Source: CAVRXQ01 sp963831155
GTDB taxonomy: Bacteria; Actinomycetota; Acidimicrobiia; Acidimicrobiales; Bog-793
Assembly (NCBI GenBank): GCA_963831155.1
Contig: CAWHOY010000005.1
Coordinates: 310,001-374,000, forward strand
Length of the DNA: 64,000 nt
Direction: 5' to 3'
A model generated the notes under the pieces. The model saw only the letters and a list, made by a program, of their open reading frames with translations. It ran no database searches and was not told the DNA's origin. Of this stretch, positions 25,631 to 32,343 are shown one piece after another. Each line of letters opens with the position of its first letter. Within the stretch, counting starts at the first letter, position 1. The position numbers and the translations under genes were made by a program.

Positions 25631-27052
25631 TCAGTCCACTTCGGTCGCGAGTGGAACGATGGCCGGCTGAGCCCCGAAACTCATCGGCAGCCCTCGCCCG
25701 ATGAATGCCATCGACAGCACAGCACCCACCGCTGACACCACCGTCGACACGATAAGTGCGGTGTGCAATCCGTGCACATACGCCGCGGGAGACCCCTGGC
25801 CGAGTGCGGCGCGTGCCGGCACCAGGGCGCCGAGCACCGCGACACCTAGAGCGATACCGACCTGGCGAAAGGTGTCGTTTACCCCGGCCGCTAGGCCGAG
25901 TTGGCTTTCGTCCACTTCACTGAGTGCGACGTAGCTGAGCGCGGGGTTGAACAATCCCGTGCCGACGCCAGCGAGAATTTCACCGAGCAACAGAGTTGTC
26001 CATGAGGAGTGGACGCCGGCCAACGTCATGCTCGCGAGTCCGGCGGCTACGAGCACGAGTCCGGCGCTGAGCATGGCGCGATGCGAGACGCGATTTAGGA
26101 GCTGGGCGCTCAACCCCGACACGACGAAGATGATGACGGTAGATGGCATCAGCACGAGGCCAGCGCGGATTGGTGAGAAGTGCAGGATCTCTTGGAGATA
26201 GAGCGTCAGGTAGATGAAAATGGCGAAAAACGAGCTCGAAATCGCGAAGGCGGCGAGCTGTGCACCAGTGAACGAACGATTCCGGAACAGCCCGAGAGGC
26301 AGCATCGGGTCGCGTCGCAATGCCTCGATGACAACAAATCCGATGAGCAGCGCCGACGCCGCGGCCAGCTCGGCCACAATTGCGGTGCTCGACCACCCGG
26401 CGAGGTTGCCGCGCAGGAGACCGAGCACCAAAAGGAATAGTCCTCCCGTGAGGACGCACTGACCTACCCAATCAGCTCGGCGAGGATGAGGGTCGCGTGA
26501 CTCACCTAGCCAGATGGTTCCGGCCAAACAGAGCACGCCGATCGGAAGGTTGACAAAGAAGATTGAGCGCCAACCCAATTCGGTGGTAAGGACTCCACCG
26601 AGGAGTGGCCCAACGGCGAACGACGCGCCAATAGTGGCGCCGTAGGCGGCGAACGCCACGTTGCGTTCGCCATGGTCGGGGAAAGCATCGGCAAGCACGG
26701 CTAGCGAGGTGGCAAACATGATGGCCCCGCCGAGACCCTGTACCCCTCGGGAGATGTCGAGGGTGGCGATATTGGACGCGGTGGCGCAGACGACCGAGGT
26801 CAACGTGAAGATGCCAAGCCCGATGCGCAGAGCTAGGCGGCGGCCGAAGCGATCGGCCAACGAGCCTGCCGTCAGTACGCAGGCGGCGAGAATGAGCGTG
26901 TAGGCATCAACAATCCACTGCAAGCCGGTGAGCGCGCTGCGGAGGTCGCGGCCGATACGGGGAATCGCTACGTTCACCACCGCGATATCGAGCATCAACA
27001 TCGCCGTGGCGATACAGGTGACGATGACCGTGCGACGCTGGAAGGAGGTCAT
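25631..27052 (-). CDS. MFS drug exporter, DHA2 (EmrB/QacA) family
   Basis: 473 residues, about 14 membrane helices. Motif C-like and A motifs are visible: MLMLDIAVVNVAIPRIGRDL (TM1, motif D1), TAGSLADRFGRRLALRIG (motif A), and GPLLGGVLTTELGWRSIFFV (motif C). Proton-driven efflux of hydrophobic compounds is the family role; the substrate is unknown. AAAGGA precedes the ATG. No TetR-type regulator adjoins it; the old IS481 abuts its 3' end. Confidence 0.9.
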   Translation of the reverse strand: MTSFQRRTVIVTCIATAMLMLDIAVVNVAIPRIGRDLRSALTGLQWIVDAYTLILAACVLTAGSLADRFGRRLALRIGLGIFTLTSVVCATASNIATLDISRGVQGLGGAIMFATSLAVLADAFPDHGERNVAFAAYGATIGASFAVGPLLGGVLTTELGWRSIFFVNLPIGVLCLAGTIWLGESRDPHPRRADWVGQCVLTGGLFLLVLGLLRGNLAGWSSTAIVAELAAASALLIGFVVIEALRRDPMLPLGLFRNRSFTGAQLAAFAISSSFFAIFIYLTLYLQEILHFSPIRAGLVLMPSTVIIFVVSGLSAQLLNRVSHRAMLSAGLVLVAAGLASMTLAGVHSSWTTLLLGEILAGVGTGLFNPALSYVALSEVDESQLGLAAGVNDTFRQVGIALGVAVLGALVPARAALGQGSPAAYVHGLHTALIVSTVVSAVGAVLSMAFIGRGLPMSFGAQPAIVPLATEVD

Positions 27053-27425
27053 TGCCGGTCCTTTCGAGGTAGCGCGCCAACGCGAAGCGAGTGGCCCGTC
27101 GGTAGGGCAGCCGTTAATTCGCTTTCCGACCTACTTGCTCGGAGTCATTCAAAGCCATCGCGCTGCACCTGTCATTCGGACAACACAAGCATCGTTCTCG
27201 AAAGTGGTCAAGGTCTGAGTCGAATCAGCACTCCGACTGACTCACAGCACCTATCCATAAAGTGCCGGTCGGGGTCACTTCTCGCATTTAGATGTCAAGC
27301 CGCCAGTGCTTGGTAGCAGAACGCCAGGGCGCCGCAATCAGCAGCGATTCTCGAACGGGAATGGGGCTTGCCGCTCCGCTCCCCGTTCCCGTGATCGGCG
27401 GAGATCTACTACTCCTGCAGCCTGA
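27053..27425. other. intergenic stretch between MFS and IPT-domain genes
   Basis: No gene seen. It holds the MFS promoter side and a hairpin at 27356-27391 that could end the minus-strand IPT gene. Confidence 0.4.
27356..27391 (-). terminator. hairpin downstream of the IPT-domain gene
   Basis: CGGGAATGGGG pairs with CCCCGTTCCCG with one mismatch, loop 14 bases. It starts 35 bases after the minus-strand stop. There is no U-tract, so termination is only probable. Confidence 0.4.
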
Positions 27426-28232
27426 TCAGCGGTAGTGAAACGAAACACCGTTGGAAAGGCCATACTCCGTTTGTACCCGTACCAGGACCTCACGATGTGT
27501 TTCGACTGGGACTGTCACGAAGCAACGCTCTTCGCTCGGACAATTCGTCGGCGCGGGTGCCGATCCGAACATCACAACGATCTTGCCGTTGGGGCTTTCG
27601 AATCCGCTGCCGGCGATCGTCAACGTCTGACCTGGGGCGGCGGTGTCCGGAGAGATCGACAGAAGTTTTGCAGCGCGCCCTTCTGCGCTGACGCGAGGTG
27701 CCGCAGTGGTGGACGGCACGGCGGCGGGAGTCGCCAACTTGGTGCTCGGACTCGACGACGAGGCACTGTTCCTCGGGCGAGGCGTCGTGGTTGAGACCGC
27801 GTGGCGAGGTGAACTTGGCGTCGAGCCAGACGCGGCGATCCCAATGAGGATTCCGCCAACCACGACGACGAGGGCACCGACGGCGAGGCGTTGCCAGTGG
27901 GACCCGATCGTCGCGAATGCCGATCTCGCAGGAGCCGGGAGAAACGGGCTCGAGGCCGGCGCGTCCGGTCCTAATGCCCGCGTCGCGAAGCTGTCATCAG
28001 AAACGTGCGCAGGGCGCTTCTTGCCAGTTTCTGGGTCGTCGCTCTTCGCCAACGGTGCCGTCGTCCTTGGCGATCGATCGGGCGTGACCGGCGCCACGGG
28101 GGGTTTCGCTCGCGTCGTCGGCTCGCTTTCGTAGTGAGAGCCGGCGCGTTGCTCGTTAATGTCTGCTAGGGCGTCGAGCCCCCGGTGATAACGCTCAATT
28201 GAGTGGCGATCACGCCGTCGGCCAGTACCCAT
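27426..28232 (-). CDS. membrane-anchored IPT/TIG domain protein
   Basis: 268 residues from the ATG at 28232. A basic cytoplasmic N-terminus (MGTGRRRDRHSIERYHRGLD) and a charged linker precede one membrane helix (LAVGALVVVVGGILIGIAAS). A Ser/Thr/Pro-rich stalk and a C-terminal IPT/TIG immunoglobulin-like domain follow (LLSISPDTAAPGQTLTIAGS, GFESPNGKIVVMF, NGVSFHYR at the end). Likely exposed on the outside. The frame continues upstream without Met into an IS110 fragment, so the original N-terminus may have been lost to that insertion. Confidence 0.7.
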   Translation of the reverse strand: MGTGRRRDRHSIERYHRGLDALADINEQRAGSHYESEPTTRAKPPVAPVTPDRSPRTTAPLAKSDDPETGKKRPAHVSDDSFATRALGPDAPASSPFLPAPARSAFATIGSHWQRLAVGALVVVVGGILIGIAASGSTPSSPRHAVSTTTPRPRNSASSSSPSTKLATPAAVPSTTAAPRVSAEGRAAKLLSISPDTAAPGQTLTIAGSGFESPNGKIVVMFGSAPAPTNCPSEERCFVTVPVETHREVLVRVQTEYGLSNGVSFHYR

Positions 28233-28284
28233 GTCCACCTGTTGGACCGCGAACGCGACGATACGAGGATACGTCGTGTGAACC

Positions 28285-28692
28285 GGGCAACGACTTGTAG
28301 CCGGCGGGGTTGACCTCGAACGACTTCGTGTCGAGCAGGCCACCGACTGGGTCGAGTGCCGCAGCGACGTGCACATCGAGGTGGGTGTCGACACCACCTG
28401 TTACACGACGCGTATCTAGCATTGTCATCGCCATCCCTTCCTTTCTTTAAGCGGGATTGAGGGGTGGCACGGCCGTCCCGGATCGGAGTGACGGGTGGTC
28501 CGCCTTGTTCGCTCAAGACGGGCCAATCACCCTTGCTTCGGAACGGGACGTGCCGTTTTTCAATGTGCGGGGCCGGAAGCTCAGCCGACGATGGCCGAGG
28601 TCGTCATCACTGCTAAACGCTCCAGCGCTCCCGAAGCTATTGAGAACCAACAACGACGCGGTGGACCCTCAAGGGCATTGTCATTGTTATGG
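28285..28692 (-). mobile_element. truncated second copy of the IS110 element
   Basis: Plus-strand 28435-28692 matches the non-coding region 16830-17092. The coding part (28434 down to about 28290) encodes the first 47 residues of the same transposase, ending at NPAGYKSL, where unrelated sequence begins. The end with the putative bridge RNA is kept and the rest is lost. Confidence 0.8.
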
Positions 28693-28901
28693 GCTACCCG
28701 CCAAGCTACAGATCGCCGACATGAGTTGTACTCATCGCGGCGGCTTCGCCGCGTAGCCTGTAGCGCAGCGAGACGCTCCTCTTGGCGGCGGTCGCTGACC
28801 GGAGCACTTGCGCGACCGATGCCCCTTCGCGCGTGGGCGCGCGTGATAGCTACGGTAGAGCGAGCCCGCCCGAACGGCTCGCACACGTCTCCGGGCGTCC
28901 G

Positions 28902-30131
28902 CTAGCTGGCGACTTCGCTGTGTCCGTCGTATTCGACATTGATCGGTGCCCGATCGCGAAAGAACTCGATCAGCTCTGACTGTGAATGCACACCGATCTT
29001 TTGGAAGATCGTGGCGAGGTGATTGCGGACCGTACTCCGGGTGACTCCGAGCTTCACAGAGATCGCGGGAACCCTCACGCCCTGCAGAAGGAGCCGCAGT
29101 ACCTCCCACTCTCGTGGTGTGAGCTTGATTGCGACTCTTTTGTCATTCCCGTCGACGGTTGAATTCTCCGGCCGGAGCGTTTCATCGCGATAGAGACGAA
29201 GACAGGCATCGACCGCGTCCCGATCGAAGCGCGTGCCTCGGTTGGCTTCAAGATGATTCAATGCAGATTCGAGCCCGGGGGCGGGGCGATATGGGCGATG
29301 CGACGAAATGGCGATGACAACATCGGCAACAGCGAGGATCCGTCCTCCGAGACCGATTTCCTCGCCGCGCAAATGGTGTGGGTATCCGCTGCCGTCCAAA
29401 CGCTCATGGTGCTGAGAAATCATTTCGGCCACCGGCCAAGGAAAGTCGATCCCGCTGACGATCTTCCAACCTGCCTCAGAGTGAGTCTTTACGATCTCGA
29501 ACTCCGCGTCGCTGAGCTTCCCCGGTCGAGTGAGAATCTCGATCGGAATGGCGATCTTTCCAATGTCGTGAAGCATCGCCGCCACTTCGATGCCCTTGAC
29601 ATCAGGTTCGGGCATTGAGAGTTCGCGCGCAATGGCACCAGCGATCTGAGCAACCCGTCGTTGGTGGCCAGCAGTATTGGCGTCAAGAAGCTCCACCATG
29701 TTGGCGACGGTGTTTGTGATGGCGTCGAAGCTGGACTCCAACTTCGTCATGTATTCGTCGCGTTGCGTGACGTCTCGGCCGTTGACGACTATTCCCCTAA
29801 CTCCGGGAACGTCGAGGCAGTTCGTTGACACGGCCTCAAGCGTGCGGACCTCCCCGGTCACCTCCGAGATGAATCTGATCTTCGTAGTCCTCATCGTCCC
29901 CGACGGCTGTTCCGGGAGGTCGGCCAACCTGGCAATGAGGCGCTCGCGGTCGTCTGGGTGGACGTAAGAAAAGGCACTTTTCCCGATCGCCTCCTCCAAT
30001 GCGACGCCGAAAGTCAAGGAGGCTGCCGGGTTGCCGAAGAGGACGACTCCCGCCTCGTTCACGACGACGATGACGTCCGACGAATGCTCGACGAGCGCGG
30101 ACGCCCACTCCCCTTTGGCTTCTGGTCTCAT
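28902..30131 (-). CDS. PAS-HD-GYP-LuxR signalling protein (putative c-di-GMP phosphodiesterase and DNA-binding protein)
   Basis: 409 residues. A PAS domain (about 10-122, SSDVIVVVNEAGVVLFGNPA) is followed by an HD-GYP domain (about 145-320). The HD-GYP has H188-D189 in AAMLHDIGKIAIP, HHERLDGSGYP at 241-251 and ILAVADVVIAI, with all metal-site motifs kept. A LuxR-type HTH closes the protein (335-392, KLTPREWEVLRLLLQG, TRSTVRNHLATIFQKIG). HD-GYP enzymes hydrolyse c-di-GMP; joining one directly to a LuxR HTH suggests that DNA binding responds to the PAS signal or to c-di-GMP. The start overlaps the stop of the GGDEF remnant. Confidence 0.88.
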   Translation of the reverse strand: MRPEAKGEWASALVEHSSDVIVVVNEAGVVLFGNPAASLTFGVALEEAIGKSAFSYVHPDDRERLIARLADLPEQPSGTMRTTKIRFISEVTGEVRTLEAVSTNCLDVPGVRGIVVNGRDVTQRDEYMTKLESSFDAITNTVANMVELLDANTAGHQRRVAQIAGAIARELSMPEPDVKGIEVAAMLHDIGKIAIPIEILTRPGKLSDAEFEIVKTHSEAGWKIVSGIDFPWPVAEMISQHHERLDGSGYPHHLRGEEIGLGGRILAVADVVIAISSHRPYRPAPGLESALNHLEANRGTRFDRDAVDACLRLYRDETLRPENSTVDGNDKRVAIKLTPREWEVLRLLLQGVRVPAISVKLGVTRSTVRNHLATIFQKIGVHSQSELIEFFRDRAPINVEYDGHSEVAS

Positions 30132-30438
30132 CGGTCTTCGCCTTCTGGGACACCGCGGACAAGCACGAATTGGTCACCGCCGACACGCGCCACCTCTTCG
30201 CCTCCTGTGCAGCAGCTTGCGAGACGCGCGTTCACTTCAGCAACAAGGAGGTCTCCGATCTCGTAACCCCAGGTGTCATTGACTTGGCTCATGCGGTCGA
30301 GACCGAACGCAACGACGACGACGACCCCGTCGCGTTTGGCAAGGCGCGCCAACGACGCCGCGATCCGCTCCACGAGCAAGGCCCGGCCGTCGGCTGCAAA
30401 GAACGCGTGATCGCGCGTGCTGTCCGATCGAGCTTCAC
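30128..30438 (-). pseudogene. GGDEF domain remnant
   Basis: Frame reading RALLVERIAASLARLAKRDG, VAFGLDRMSQVNDTWGYEIG, then VARVGGDQFVLVRG and a stop. This is the first half of a diguanylate cyclase domain, with GGDQF for GGDEF, and lacks the part after the signature. A GTG overlapping the DUF5317 stop begins a frame that differs from the GGDEF frame; a 2-base change in the CGCGCG run near 30412 would join them. Probably non-functional as a cyclase. It sits between two coupled genes. Confidence 0.65.
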
Positions 30439-31046
30439 GCGACGTTGCGGATCTGGACCAGGGTGTCGCGAGACGCCGCGCGCGACTTTCTCGACCATGA
30501 GCCCGGCGCGAAGTCGATGCGCTGGACTGCAAGCACCACAGCGAGCATGACCAAAATGTCACCGATGCTGATGACATTTCTCAGAACCGGAACCGCGATC
30601 GGAATGACGTCTCCGAGCCACGGTGTGACCGTGTGAGTCGTCGCCAAGACGTGCTTGAAGAGATTGCCGTCGGCGACAGATGGATGGCGAGCTCCGATCT
30701 GCGCAAGTGCCCACTGCGAAACCGGCATGCCGCGGTTCGCGGCGATCGCGATGACGTTCATCAGCCAGCCGATCGAGACCAGGACGCCGCATCGGCGAAG
30801 CCCTTGCGGCTGATGGATTGTGTTCATCACGATCCAGGTGCCGATGATTGCGTAGCTCGCAGCCACCACTGCAAACCGCATGTCGTCCCCGACGTGGCGT
30901 AGGGGAGGAGTACCGAGCGCGAGTTGTAGCCCGGCCGCAAGCGCAGGCAAGACGAGCCAGCGCACTGTCGCGGGTTTGAGGAAGCGGCGCGGGCGCAGCT
31001 TCCTCAAACCGAAGGCGACAACGAGCGCCGCGACGAAAAGTGCCAT
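30435..31046 (-). CDS. DUF5317-like integral membrane protein
   Basis: 203 residues, about five hydrophobic helices (MALFVAALVVAFGLRKL, VLPALAAGLQLALG, AVVAASYAIIGTWIVMNTIH, CGVLVSIGWLMNVIAIAANR, GDILVMLAVVLAVQRI). NRGMPVSQWAL and the HTHTVTPWLGDVIPIAVP-type stretch match DUF5317, found in actinobacteria and Firmicutes next to GGDEF/HD-GYP genes. Function is unknown, possibly membrane sensing for the downstream c-di-GMP proteins. Confidence 0.75.
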   Translation of the reverse strand: MALFVAALVVAFGLRKLRPRRFLKPATVRWLVLPALAAGLQLALGTPPLRHVGDDMRFAVVAASYAIIGTWIVMNTIHQPQGLRRCGVLVSIGWLMNVIAIAANRGMPVSQWALAQIGARHPSVADGNLFKHVLATTHTVTPWLGDVIPIAVPVLRNVISIGDILVMLAVVLAVQRIDFAPGSWSRKSRAASRDTLVQIRNVA

Positions 31047-31070
31047 CGGGGTGCCCAGGTGCCAGCGTTC

Positions 31071-31181
31071 CTAACCCATGTACGCGGGGGCCCCGATTGC
31101 GAGCCATGCCGCGAGAACAACGACGAGGACGATTCCAACCCCCGCGAACTTGCTTCGGTGAATACTCAAAACCCGGCGCAC
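31071..31181 (-). CDS. 36-residue single-helix membrane peptide
   Basis: A short frame with a GTG start directly after a GGAGGCACC ribosome site: a basic start (RRVLSIHRSKF), then one hydrophobic helix (VGIVLVVVLAAWLAIGAP). It ends 25 bases before the DUF5317 gene, so it looks like the first gene of the c-di-GMP operon. No family recognised. Small size limits certainty. Confidence 0.5.
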   Translation of the reverse strand: MRRVLSIHRSKFAGVGIVLVVVLAAWLAIGAPAYMG

Positions 31182-31270
31182 GGTGCCTCCTTAAAGTCGG
31201 AACTGCCATTCGGCAATAGACAAGAGTCCGAAGCGAGCGCCCTGATACACGGACAGGTACGATTTTTTCG

Positions 31271-31867
31271 ATGGCAGAAGTCGGGCTTGCCGACACCGTG
31301 CGAGACGCCGTCTCGGGGAACCGGGCCGCGTGGGACGAGCTGGTCGAGCGGTTTTCCGGCATGGTCTGGGGAATCGCCCGTGCACACGGACTGGACCGCC
31401 TCGACTCTTCAGACGTGTCTCAGACCGTCTGGCTACGTCTAGCCGAACACATCGGTCGTTTGCGTGATCCCGAGCGGGTCGGTGGCTGGCTTGCGGTGAC
31501 CGCCCGAAATGAATCCCGGCGGGTGACTCGCCAGCGGAACCTTCAGCTCCTCGTGAGTCACGATCACCTCGTCGACATGCCCGATCATGACTCACGTCCA
31601 CTTGACCACGAGTTCCTTGCCGCTGAAGAAGCTTCGGCTCTGTGGGAAGCGTTTGAACGCCTGCCGACACCCTGCCGGGTGCTCTTGCGGATGCTCTTGG
31701 GCGATCCGCCACCCAGCTATTCGATTGTGAGCGAGACCCTCGGAATGCCCGTCGGAAGCATCGGTCCGCGGCGCGCGCGTTGTCTCACGCACCTTCGCGG
31801 TGAAGTCGAAGGGGCGGCGGCCGATTGGTCGGGATCCTCGCCACTCGACGAGAGAGTGACGCGATGA
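31271..31867 (+). CDS. ECF-type RNA polymerase sigma factor
   Basis: 198 residues. Region 2 (about 20-85) has WDELVERFSGMVWGIARAHG, DVSQTVWLRLAEHIGRL and GGWLAVTARNESRR. Region 4 (about 115-175) has EAFERLPTPCRVLLRMLLG and YSIVSETLGMPVGSIGPRRA. It directs transcription of a small regulon. The stop overlaps the next ATG (ATGA), and the CHAT gene follows, so the three genes form one unit. No ribosome site is obvious before the ATG. Confidence 0.9.
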   Translation: MAEVGLADTVRDAVSGNRAAWDELVERFSGMVWGIARAHGLDRLDSSDVSQTVWLRLAEHIGRLRDPERVGGWLAVTARNESRRVTRQRNLQLLVSHDHLVDMPDHDSRPLDHEFLAAEEASALWEAFERLPTPCRVLLRMLLGDPPPSYSIVSETLGMPVGSIGPRRARCLTHLRGEVEGAAADWSGSSPLDERVTR

Positions 31868-32343
31868 GGTATTCAGATCGCAGCGACGACGAACTCATGA
31901 GGGACCTTGCTGCACTCCTTGCTCGGCGCGATCCGACTCCGGAGCACATAGCTGTGCAAGCCCGCGCGAGCTACGGGTACTCGTCTCCATGGGATGCTGC
32001 CCTTGCACAACTCGTCTACGACTCATCTGACGACGACAGCGCGAGAGCACTCGCGCGTTCGGGGCCAGTTGCGCGCGAGCTCACTTTCGAAGGTCCGGCT
32101 CTCACCGTTGAAGTCGATGTCCAGCCAGCCGAATCGGCGCGTCGAGGACGCTGTCGGATCCTCGGTCAGCTCGTTCCCGCACAGACGGCAAGCATTGAGC
32201 TGCGTTGCCCCAGAGAGAACTTCGTTGTCAACGCCGACGGCCTCGGGCGGTTCGCGGTCGACGATGCGCCGACCGGTCCAGTCAGTCTCCGCTGCACTCC
32301 CGTCGATGGAGAACCCACCGACACCGAGTGGACCGTGATCTAG
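31864..32343 (+). CDS. small protein between sigma factor and CHAT gene (possible sigma-associated regulator)
   Basis: 159 residues from the ATG in the ATGA overlap. The helical N-terminus (DDELMRDLAALLARRDPTPE) resembles the N-termini of anti-sigma-like partners but has no zinc-binding HxxxCxxC and no membrane helix. The C-terminal half is beta-rich (RELTFEGPALTVEVDVQPAE, GQLVPAQTASIELRC), like a small carboxypeptidase-regulatory-type barrel. Such proteins recur between sigma factors and TPR-CHAT genes in actinobacteria. Role inferred from position only. Confidence 0.6.
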   Translation: MRYSDRSDDELMRDLAALLARRDPTPEHIAVQARASYGYSSPWDAALAQLVYDSSDDDSARALARSGPVARELTFEGPALTVEVDVQPAESARRGRCRILGQLVPAQTASIELRCPRENFVVNADGLGRFAVDDAPTGPVSLRCTPVDGEPTDTEWTVI

